Shown here: one piece after another, positions 13,991-21,091 of the stretch
Position numbering within the stretch: position 1 is the first letter of the stretch
How the letters are laid out: every line of letters begins with the position of its first letter
Assembly (NCBI GenBank): GCA_905214525.1
Contig: CAJMMN010000030.1
Coordinates: 1 to 28,731 of the forward strand
DNA length: 28,731 nucleotides
Direction: 5' to 3'
DNA from: an uncultured bacterium
Lineage (GTDB): Bacteria > Actinomycetota > Coriobacteriia > Coriobacteriales > Coriobacteriaceae
Position numbers and translations under genes: made by a program
The notes under the pieces: model-generated
What the model was told of the DNA's origin: nothing
Database searches by the model: none
Seen by the model: only the letters and a program-made list of their open reading frames with translations

Positions 13991-14037
13991 GGGGTCAGGT
14001 TTACATGCATCAACTTAGCGCAAAGTAACCTGGCCCC
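13991..14037 (-). terminator. Hairpin downstream of the flavoenzyme gene
   Basis: GGGGTCAGGTT (13991-14001) pairs with AACCTGGCCCC (14027-14037), with one mismatch, around a 25-base loop. It lies 18 bases past the stop of the flavoenzyme gene. Lacking a clear T-run, it may be a repeat-derived hairpin rather than a true terminator. Confidence 0.4.
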
Positions 14038-14055
14038 CACGCAACAAAGGGTTAA

Positions 14056-16005
14056 CTAGAGCTCGCAGGCAACCTTGTAGCCATCGCCGATGGCGTCGCG
14101 AATGTTACCGCACTTGTTGGCATCGCCCAGCACGTGGGTGGCAACACCGGCTGCAGCCAGGTCGTCTGCCAGCTTGGTATTGGGACGATAGCCCATGGCA
14201 AGCACCAGCGTATCGGCACCGGTGATGGTGTGGACCTCGCCGTCCTTCTCGTAGCTGATAGCATCCTCGGTAATCTCGGTCACCTTGGCCTCAGTCAGCA
14301 CGTGGACACCCTTGGAGAGCATGCGCGTGATGAGCACCGCGCGGCCGGCACCGCCCTCGTTGGCGGCGAGCGTCTTGGTCATCTCGATGACGGTGACATC
14401 GCGATTGGCCGGCGACAGGTCGTTGACCAACGGGGCCAGGTAATCGGCCGTCTCGCAGCCGACGGTGCCGCCGCCCACGATGACGATCTTCTTGCCCGGA
14501 AAAGCCTTGCCGCCCAACAGGTCGTCAGCCGTCATAACCTGCTTAAAGCCCTGCATGAAGGCCGGAGCGATGGGCTCGGCGCCATAAGCTAGGACGACCT
14601 CGTAGCCGGCGTAGTCACGCTGAATGTCCTCGGCAGTAAGCTCAGTGCCAAATACGCACGTGACGCCGGCCTCGGCCAGGCGACGGTACTGGTACTTGAT
14701 CACACGAGTGAGCTCCTGCTTTGCCGGCGGAACGGCCGCGATGCGCATCTCGCCGCCCGGTTCGTCCTGCTTATCCACGAGCACCACGTTATGGCCGCGC
14801 TTGGCGGCAATGTAGGCCGCCTCCATGCCAGCGGGACCGGCGCCCACGACGAGCACGTTCTTGGCCTCGGCGGCAGGCTCGTAGCCGGCCTCGTCGCGCT
14901 CGACGTCCGGGTTGACGGTGCAGGAGATGCGCTTGCCAAACATGATGCCGTTCAGGCAGCGCAGGCAGCCGATGCAGGGACGGATCTCGTCGGCGTTGCC
15001 GGCAGCCGCCTTATTGCAGAACTCGGCATCGCACAGATTGGCGCGGCCCATCATGCAGATGTCGGCGGCGCCGTCCTCGATCAGCTCCTCGGCGATCCAG
15101 GCCTCGTTGATGCGGCCGACCGTGGCAACGGGAATGTTGACGTGCTTCTTAATCTCGCGCGAGCAGGCGGCATGCGAGGCCTGCTGCGTACCGGCGGCGG
15201 GAATTGCGGAGCCACGCTTGATGGTGGTGCCGCCCGACACATGAATCATGTCGACGCCGGCCTTCTCCAGGCGACGCGAGACGTAGATCATGTCGTTGAG
15301 GGTCAGGCCGCCATCGGTGTACTCGTCGCCCGAGATACGGACGTCGATAATGAAGTCCTTGCCGCAGCGCTCGCGAATCTCGGCGATGACCTCGAGCAGG
15401 AAGCGCATGCGGGCGTCGAGCGAGCCGCCGTACTCGTCGGTACGCTTGTTGTAGAGCGGAGTCAAAAAGCCGCCGAGCATACCGTGGGCGTGCGCCGCAT
15501 GGACCTCGACGCCATCGACGCCGGCCTTCTGCATACGCACGGCAGCGTCGCCGAACTGATGCGTGAGCTCGTGGATCTCGTCAACCGTGATGGGACGCGG
15601 TGCCTCGCGGGCATAGGACGGGCCCACAAAGGACGGGGCGATCAGGCGCGGCGTGCCTGGAATGTTAAAGGCCATGTAGGCGGGGTGGAAGAGCTGCGGC
15701 ATGATCTTGCAGCCGTACTCGTGGACGGCCGCGGCGAGCTTTTCCCAGCCGGGGATAAACGTGTCGTCGTAGCAGCACATGTCACCCGGCAGATAGGTAT
15801 AGGTGGGCTCGACCGTCACGACCTCGGTGATGATGAGGCCCACGCCGCCCTTGGCGCGGGCGCGGTAATGATCGACCAAGTCGTCGGTCACATAGCCATG
15901 ATCGGCCAGGTTGGTTGACACTGGCGGCATAAAGACGCGGTTCTTGACCTCGGTCGTACCGACCTTGATCGGGCTAAAGAGCATTGGATAGGCAGAAGAC
16001 TCCAT
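14056..16005 (-). CDS. Fe-S flavoenzyme, NADH:flavin oxidoreductase (old yellow enzyme/2,4-dienoyl-CoA reductase type)
   Basis: The 649-residue protein has the three-part build of 2,4-dienoyl-CoA reductase, trimethylamine dehydrogenase and BaiCD/FldZ-type enoate reductases. An N-terminal FMN-binding TIM barrel contains EVHAAHAHGMLGGFLTP and NKRTDEYGGS. A [4Fe-4S] cluster motif follows with Cys344, Cys347, Cys350 and Cys362 (CIGCLRC ... ISC). The C-terminal half has an FAD-binding GAGPAGMEAAY and an NAD(P)-binding VGGGTVGCETADY. Such enzymes reduce activated C=C bonds in anaerobes. Substrates include bile-acid intermediates, cinnamates and enoates, and none can be assigned here. The start at 16005 is chosen for AAAGGAAG upstream; an in-frame extension to 16092 looks non-coding. 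The gene stands alone. Confidence 0.94.
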   Translation of the reverse strand: MESSAYPMLFSPIKVGTTEVKNRVFMPPVSTNLADHGYVTDDLVDHYRARAKGGVGLIITEVVTVEPTYTYLPGDMCCYDDTFIPGWEKLAAAVHEYGCKIMPQLFHPAYMAFNIPGTPRLIAPSFVGPSYAREAPRPITVDEIHELTHQFGDAAVRMQKAGVDGVEVHAAHAHGMLGGFLTPLYNKRTDEYGGSLDARMRFLLEVIAEIRERCGKDFIIDVRISGDEYTDGGLTLNDMIYVSRRLEKAGVDMIHVSGGTTIKRGSAIPAAGTQQASHAACSREIKKHVNIPVATVGRINEAWIAEELIEDGAADICMMGRANLCDAEFCNKAAAGNADEIRPCIGCLRCLNGIMFGKRISCTVNPDVERDEAGYEPAAEAKNVLVVGAGPAGMEAAYIAAKRGHNVVLVDKQDEPGGEMRIAAVPPAKQELTRVIKYQYRRLAEAGVTCVFGTELTAEDIQRDYAGYEVVLAYGAEPIAPAFMQGFKQVMTADDLLGGKAFPGKKIVIVGGGTVGCETADYLAPLVNDLSPANRDVTVIEMTKTLAANEGGAGRAVLITRMLSKGVHVLTEAKVTEITEDAISYEKDGEVHTITGADTLVLAMGYRPNTKLADDLAAAGVATHVLGDANKCGNIRDAIGDGYKVACEL

Positions 16006-16115
16006 GCAGGCTTCCTTTCGTTTGAGCCGCTCGGCGGCAGTTACTAACGTACTTATCGTATCAGTATCCGCCGCATTCGCACTCGCTCGCACTCCCCACC
16101 TTCAATCCCGACCCT

Positions 16116-16236
16116 CACAAAAAAGTTGCGGTGGAATACGGAGTAGATGAGACTTTTGACAGCCAAAACAGTCCGTATTTCACCGCAACCGATGGGCGGG
16201 GTGGAATTGAGGGCTCAGATAGTCAGTCATGCCCTC
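16116..16236 (-). repeat. 121-bp direct repeat, copy A (terminator-like)
   Basis: This copy matches 24532-24652 without gaps, with 105 of 121 bases identical and all 16 differences transitions. On the minus strand it begins 18 bases after kdpC. It has a GAGGGC/GCCCTC hairpin, then a large hairpin with GTTGCGGTG arms (16125-16142 with 16172-16189) ending in TTTTTT, so it should terminate the kdpFABC transcript. No gene is credible in this gap. Confidence 0.75.
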
Positions 16237-16253
16237 ATCCGCCACTCCCTCAC

Positions 16254-16844
16254 TTACAGCGCGCCGTCCAGCATAAGGTTCACCTTGAGCACGTTAACCG
16301 TGGGCTCGCCGAACACGCCGAGGAAACGGCCCTTGGTGCACTGGGCGATGATCTCGCGCACCTCGTCTTCGCTCTTGCCCGTGGCCTTGGCAAGGCGCGG
16401 GACCTGGTACTCGGCGGCATCCGGAGAGATCTCCGGGTCGAGGCCGGACCCCGAACACGTCACCAGGTCGACGGGCACAGCGTCCATATCGGCATCGGAG
16501 TTGGCGGCGCGAATCTTCTTCACGCGCGCATCCACAAGCTGCCGATACTTCTCACTCGCCGGGGACAGGTTGGACGGGGCACCATACGCCATGAGCTCGC
16601 CGTCTTCGCCTTCGACAATTGACACGTTCTGGATACGACCCCACATGTGGGCTTCGTCATCGAAGTTCTGGCCGATGAGCTCGGAACCCACAACCTTGCC
16701 GTCGACCGTAATAAGCGATCCGTTCGCCTGGTACGGAAACGCAAGCTGCACGACGCCGGTCACCACGAGCGTGTATCCCAGGCCGCAGACGATGGTAAAC
16801 AGCGCGAACACGCCAAGTGCGCGCGATGCGATACCTTTGAACAT
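16254..16844 (-). CDS. kdpC: KdpC, potassium-transporting ATPase subunit C
   Basis: KdpC is the single-span assembly and affinity subunit of the high-affinity K+ pump KdpFABC in the cell membrane. The 196-residue protein has one N-terminal membrane segment (ALGVFALFTIVCGLGYTLVV) and the family signatures NGSLI, WGRIQNVS, SNLSPASEKYRQLVDARV, PVDLVTCSGSGLDPEISPDA and NVLKVNLMLD near the end. Its start at 16844 follows GGAGG by five bases and lies 12 bases after kdpB, so it is the last gene of the operon. The usual family length is about 190 residues. Nothing is missing. Confidence 0.97.
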   Translation of the reverse strand: MFKGIASRALGVFALFTIVCGLGYTLVVTGVVQLAFPYQANGSLITVDGKVVGSELIGQNFDDEAHMWGRIQNVSIVEGEDGELMAYGAPSNLSPASEKYRQLVDARVKKIRAANSDADMDAVPVDLVTCSGSGLDPEISPDAAEYQVPRLAKATGKSEDEVREIIAQCTKGRFLGVFGEPTVNVLKVNLMLDGAL

Positions 16845-16856
16845 ACAAACCTCCGT

Positions 16857-18917
16857 CTACATCATGCCAATGCCGAACAAGGCCAGCAGCATGTCGATAA
16901 TCTTGATGAATACGAACGGCGCCACGATGCCGCCCAGACCCCACACCAGCAGGTTATGGGTCAACAGCTGGCCGGATGGAACCTCGCGGTACTTGACGCC
17001 CTTGAGAGCCGCCGGAATTAGCGCGACGATGACCAGCGCGTTGTAGATGATGGCGGACAGCACGGCCGTCAACGGGTTGGTGAGGCTCAGGATGTTGAGG
17101 GCGCCCAGTCCCGAATAGATCGGCGAGAACAGGGCCGGGATGATAGCGAAGTACTTCGCCACGTCGTTGGCCACCGAGAAGGTCGTGAGCGAGCCGCGGG
17201 TCATGAGCAGCTGCTTGCCAATACGCACGACCTCGATGAGCTTGGTGGGGCTGGAGTCGAGGTCGACCATGTTGCCGGCCTCCTTGGCAGCCTGGGTGCC
17301 CGTGTTCATGGCCACGGCGACGTCGGCCTGGGCCAGAGCGGGCGCGTCGTTGGTGCCGTCGCCGGTCATGGCGACCAGGTGACCCTCACGCTGGAACTCG
17401 CGGATCTTCTCGAGTTTGCCTTCAGGGGTGGCCTCGGCCAGGAAGTCGTCAACGCCGGCCTCGGCGGCGATTGCCGCGGCGGTGAGCGGATTGTCGCCCG
17501 TCACCATGATGGTCTTGATGCCCATCTTGCGCAGGTCGGCGAACTTCTCCTTAACGCCGGACTTGATGATGTCCTTGAGGTACACAACGCCCAGCACGCG
17601 GCAGTTCTTGGTCACGACCAGCGGGGTGCCGCCGGCCTTGGCGATGCGTTCGACGGCCTCTTCGCACTCCTGGGAGAACACGCCGCCGGCTGCCTCCAGA
17701 TAGGTGCGCACGGAATCGGCAGCGCCCTTGCGGATCTCATTGCCCTCGTAGTTCACGCCGGACATACGCGTTGCCGCGGTGAACGGGATGAACTCCATGC
17801 CCTTATCCTCGAGCGTGCGGCCGCGCAGACCGAACTGCTCCTTGGCGAGCACGACGATGGAACGGCCCTCGGGGGTCTCGTCGGCCAGCGAGGAAAGCTG
17901 GGCGGCATCGGCCAGCTCCGCGGGATCGACGCCGTCGACCGGGATGAACTCGGCGGCTTGGCGGTTACCCAGGGTGATGGTGCCGGTCTTGTCGAGCATG
18001 AGGATGTCGACGTCGCCGGCGGCCTCGATGGCGCGGCCGGACATGGCCAGCACGTTGGCCTCGTTCAGACGGCTCATGCCGGCGATGCCGATGGCGGACA
18101 GAAGGGCGCCGATGGTAGTGGGAGCCAGGCACACGAGCAGCGCCACGAGCGTGGTCACGGCCGTGGGGTTGACCATGTCGTTAAGACCGACCGAGAAGCA
18201 GGAGTAACAATACAGGGCCAGCGTGACCAGAATAAAGACGACGGAAAGGGCCACCAGGAAGATCTCCAGAGCGATCTCGTTAGGGGTCTTCTTGCGCGCG
18301 GCACCCTCGACCATCGCGATCATCTTGTCCAGGAAGCTCTGGCCGGGCTCACTGGAGATCTTGACGATGATCCAGTCGGACAGCACCGTGGTACCGCCGG
18401 TAACGGCAGAGCGGTCGCCGCCGGCCTCGCGGACCACGGGGGCGGACTCGCCGGTGATGGCGGACTCGTCAACGGAGGCAGCGCCCTCGATGACGTCGCC
18501 GTCGCCGGGAATCTGCTCGCCGGCGCGTACGATCACCAGGTCGCCGCGCGTGAGCTCGGTGCCGGGAACGACGGTGAAGTGCTCCTTGTCCTCAACGGAC
18601 TCGATGCGATGGGCCTCGACATCCTTCTTGGCCGCACGCAGAGAATCAGCCTGAGCCTTACCGCGGCCCTCGGCAAGCGCCTCGGCGAAGTTCGAGAACA
18701 GGTCGGTGAGCCACAGGATGACCGCGATGGCGACCACATAGTAGGTGGGCACACCCGCGTCCCGCACACCGAAGATGGAAGCGACGACCAGGACGGAGGT
18801 CATGACGGCTGAAAGCCACACCAGGAACATGACCGGGTTTTGAATCTGGACGCGAGGGTCCAGCTTGGCAAACGAGTCGCGGACCGCGCGGCCCATCATG
18901 TCTTTTTGCATAGTCAT
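16857..18917 (-). CDS. kdpB: KdpB, potassium-transporting P-type ATPase subunit
   Basis: KdpB is the ATP-hydrolysing subunit of the Kdp K+ pump. The 686-residue protein carries all P-type ATPase landmarks: the TGES actuator loop (SAITGESAPV), the phosphorylated Asp309 in MLDKTGTITLGN, the nucleotide-domain KGA motif (RKGAADSV) and the hinge TGDGTNDAPALAQADVAVAM. Hydrophobic segments lie at both ends and around LVCLAPTTIGALLSAIG. The TGES serine is the site at which E. coli KdpB is inhibited by phosphorylation, so that control is possible here. I chose the start at 18917, with GGAGG ten bases upstream; another ATG lies two codons on. It follows kdpA by 16 bases. Confidence 0.97.
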   Translation of the reverse strand: MTMQKDMMGRAVRDSFAKLDPRVQIQNPVMFLVWLSAVMTSVLVVASIFGVRDAGVPTYYVVAIAVILWLTDLFSNFAEALAEGRGKAQADSLRAAKKDVEAHRIESVEDKEHFTVVPGTELTRGDLVIVRAGEQIPGDGDVIEGAASVDESAITGESAPVVREAGGDRSAVTGGTTVLSDWIIVKISSEPGQSFLDKMIAMVEGAARKKTPNEIALEIFLVALSVVFILVTLALYCYSCFSVGLNDMVNPTAVTTLVALLVCLAPTTIGALLSAIGIAGMSRLNEANVLAMSGRAIEAAGDVDILMLDKTGTITLGNRQAAEFIPVDGVDPAELADAAQLSSLADETPEGRSIVVLAKEQFGLRGRTLEDKGMEFIPFTAATRMSGVNYEGNEIRKGAADSVRTYLEAAGGVFSQECEEAVERIAKAGGTPLVVTKNCRVLGVVYLKDIIKSGVKEKFADLRKMGIKTIMVTGDNPLTAAAIAAEAGVDDFLAEATPEGKLEKIREFQREGHLVAMTGDGTNDAPALAQADVAVAMNTGTQAAKEAGNMVDLDSSPTKLIEVVRIGKQLLMTRGSLTTFSVANDVAKYFAIIPALFSPIYSGLGALNILSLTNPLTAVLSAIIYNALVIVALIPAALKGVKYREVPSGQLLTHNLLVWGLGGIVAPFVFIKIIDMLLALFGIGMM

Positions 18918-18933
18918 AAATCTGCGCCCTCCT

Positions 18934-20757
18934 TTACGCAATCATCTGGAAGAACTCGGCAACGGGGCCAAGCGCCAGGGCCGGGAAGAAGCTCAGGGCA
19001 CCGATCAGCAGAACGATGAACACGAGCAGGAATACGAACATGCCGTTGGTGGTAGACAGGGTACCGGCGCTCTCGGCGACCTTACCCTTCTTGGCCAGCG
19101 AGCCGGCGATAGCCAGCGTACCGATGATGGGCATGAAGCGGGCGAACAGCATCTCGAGGCCGAGCATGACGTTGATCCAGGGAATGTTGCAGTTCATACC
19201 TGCAAACGCCGAGCCGTTGTTGCCGCCGCATGAGGTGAAGGCATACAGCACCTCGGAGAAGCCGTGCGCGCCACCATTGTTGAGCTGGTCGGCAAGACCG
19301 GGCACCATGCAGGCGATGGCCGAGCACACCAGAATGGCAAACGGAGTTGCCAGGCACAGGACAACTGCCCAGCGCATCTCGCCCGGCTCGATCTTCTTGC
19401 CCAGGAACTCGGGCGTGCGGCCGACCATAAGGCCGGCGATGAACACTGTGAGGATGGCGAAGCCGATCATGCCGTACAGGCCGCAGCCCACGCCGCCGAA
19501 GACAACCTCGCCCAGAGCCATCTGGAGCATCTGGACAAAACCGCCCAGCGGGGTGTAGGAGTCGTGCATGGAGTTAACCGAGCCGTTGGAAGCGGCGGTG
19601 GTGTAAGCCGACCACGTGGAGGAGGTGACGATACCGAAGCGGCTCTCCTTGCCCTCCATGTTGCCGCCGGCTTGGCCGTCGGTCATCTCGATATTGACCG
19701 CTCCGCCATCGGCCAGCTGCGGGGTGCCCGCATGCTCGTTGACGGCGATGATGCCGGTGAAGATCACCAGCAGGATGAACATGGCGGCAAAGATGGCCTT
19801 GCCCTGCTTGGTGTTCTTGACGCCGATACCGAAGGTGAAGCAGCAGGCAGCCGGGATCAGCAGCAGGCTGGTCATCTCGATGATGTTGGTGAAGGCACTG
19901 GGGTTCTCATACGGATGGGCGGAGTTCACGCCGAAGAAGCCGCCGCCGTTGGTTCCGGACTGCTTGATGGCGACCTGAGGAGCCGCAGGACCCTGGGGCA
20001 GGAACTGCTCGGTGACCACGCGCGCGCCCTCGACAACCTTGCCGTCGACCTTGACCGTGTCGCCCTCGATCTGGGCGCCGTCGAGGACGCTCCAGCCGCC
20101 GTCTGCATTAGGCTGGACGGCGACGGGCTCTACGAGCTCAGCCTTCTGAGCCGGCTGGAAGTTGGAGATGACGCCACCGGCAGCCAGGCAGATGCCGAAC
20201 ACGAGGTTCAGCGGGATGAGCACATACAGGACGGTGCGGGTGAGGTCGACCCAGAAGGAACCCAAGCTCTGCTCCTTGACCTGACGGAAGCCACGAATCA
20301 GCGCGAACATGACCGCGATACCGGTGCCAGCGGAAACGAAGTTCTGCACGGTGAGACCCATGAACTGCACAAGGTAGGACAGGGTGGTCTCGCCGGAGTA
20401 GGACTGCCAGTTGGTGTTGGTTATGAAGGAAGCAGCCGTATTGAACGACAGGTCCCATGGCACACCCGGCAGGTGCTGGGGATTGCCTGGCAAGAAGGAC
20501 TGAAGCGCTTGAAGTGCCACAAGGACCACGAGGCCGATCCCCGAAAAGACCAGCACGCTCGCCAGGTAGCGCCTACACCCCATCTGCTCTGCCGCGTCGA
20601 TGCGAAGCAGACGATAGACGCCACGCTCCACAGGAGCAATCACAGGCGACAGGAACGTATGCTCACCATCCATGATATGGGCCATGAACCGACCGAGCGG
20701 AACGGCCAGGACGACGAGCACGGCAAAGTACAAGATGTACTGAATCGCAGCGTCCAT
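18934..20757 (-). CDS. kdpA: KdpA, potassium-transporting ATPase channel-like subunit
   Basis: KdpA is the K+-selective, channel-like subunit of the Kdp pump. The 607-residue polytopic protein keeps the four selectivity-filter regions: TNTNWQSYSG, GTNGGGFFGVNSAHP, CGGNNGSAFAG and the late GRTPEFLGKK segment. It is about 50 residues longer than E. coli KdpA. The extra length is mostly an external insert before the second filter (around PNADGGWSVLDGAQIEGDTV and VVEGARVVTEQF), which looks like a small beta-rich addition. The start at 20757 lies three bases after kdpF, whose coding sequence supplies the AGGAG site. Order kdpF-A-B-C is the standard one. Confidence 0.97.
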   Translation of the reverse strand: MDAAIQYILYFAVLVVLAVPLGRFMAHIMDGEHTFLSPVIAPVERGVYRLLRIDAAEQMGCRRYLASVLVFSGIGLVVLVALQALQSFLPGNPQHLPGVPWDLSFNTAASFITNTNWQSYSGETTLSYLVQFMGLTVQNFVSAGTGIAVMFALIRGFRQVKEQSLGSFWVDLTRTVLYVLIPLNLVFGICLAAGGVISNFQPAQKAELVEPVAVQPNADGGWSVLDGAQIEGDTVKVDGKVVEGARVVTEQFLPQGPAAPQVAIKQSGTNGGGFFGVNSAHPYENPSAFTNIIEMTSLLLIPAACCFTFGIGVKNTKQGKAIFAAMFILLVIFTGIIAVNEHAGTPQLADGGAVNIEMTDGQAGGNMEGKESRFGIVTSSTWSAYTTAASNGSVNSMHDSYTPLGGFVQMLQMALGEVVFGGVGCGLYGMIGFAILTVFIAGLMVGRTPEFLGKKIEPGEMRWAVVLCLATPFAILVCSAIACMVPGLADQLNNGGAHGFSEVLYAFTSCGGNNGSAFAGMNCNIPWINVMLGLEMLFARFMPIIGTLAIAGSLAKKGKVAESAGTLSTTNGMFVFLLVFIVLLIGALSFFPALALGPVAEFFQMIA

Positions 20758-20760
20758 AGT

Positions 20761-20847
20761 TTACGAATCACTCCTCATCAGAATGTAGATGTAATAGATA
20801 AGGAGTCCAATGCAGACGACTCCGATGATGGGAATGAGGATGTTCAT
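20761..20847 (-). CDS. kdpF: KdpF, small Kdp stabilising subunit
   Basis: A 28-residue ORF encodes a single hydrophobic helix (MNILIPIIGVVCIGLLIYYI, then YILMRSDS). Its position directly before kdpA, with three bases between, and its length match KdpF, the lipid-like peptide that stabilises KdpABC. The start at 20847 follows GAAAGGGGCGG. It is too short for routine gene calling and easily missed. Confidence 0.88.
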   Translation of the reverse strand: MNILIPIIGVVCIGLLIYYIYILMRSDS

Positions 20848-20927
20848 TTACCGCCCCTTTCACGCGCGGTCCGATGTCTCGGACGCCTGCTCTCGCAAGC
20901 GCCTGGGGACAGTAAACGCTTCTAGAG

Positions 20928-20933
20928 ATTAAA
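20928..20933 (-). promoter_or_regulatory. Candidate -10 of the kdpFABC operon
   Basis: TTTAAT on the minus strand lies about 80 bases upstream of kdpF and about 28 bases downstream of the 11-bp direct repeat. The -35 region is weak, as expected for an activated promoter. Confidence 0.35.
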
Positions 20934-20960
20934 GAGGCGTGAGGGCCGGGGCTCACGACC

Positions 20961-20980
20961 TTAAGATGCCGTAAAGATGC
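20961..20980 (+). promoter_or_regulatory. Candidate KdpE-binding direct repeat
   Basis: TTAAGATGC and TAAAGATGC recur with an 11-bp period in the shared kdpF-kdpD upstream region. A weaker third copy (AGAAAGC) continues the phase. Tandem 11-bp half-sites are typical for OmpR/PhoB-family regulators such as KdpE. This is inferred from pattern and position only. Confidence 0.45.
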
Positions 20981-21013
20981 AGGTAGAAAGCACTATTGCG
21001 GCTGCAGTGCGCC

Positions 21014-21019
21014 TATACT
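21014..21019 (+). promoter_or_regulatory. Candidate -10 of kdpDE
   Basis: TATACT lies about 73 bases before the kdpD start, with no good -35 box. The direct repeat lies just upstream of the -35 position, fitting activation by KdpE. Confidence 0.4.
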
Positions 21020-21091
21020 CGACCTCGCGAGCATACAGTGGCGTCCTCACCGCGTATGCACGCATGGGCAACGTTTCAGAAAGGCTACGCT

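Noticed and set aside
16131..16622. Plus-strand open frame over repeat copy A and kdpC
   Set aside because: Antisense to kdpC and dependent on repeat sequence.
17379..20925. Long open frames (477 and 553 codons) antisense to kdpB and kdpA
   Set aside because: Both lie wholly over unmistakable kdp genes, lack ribosome sites and have non-protein-like composition.
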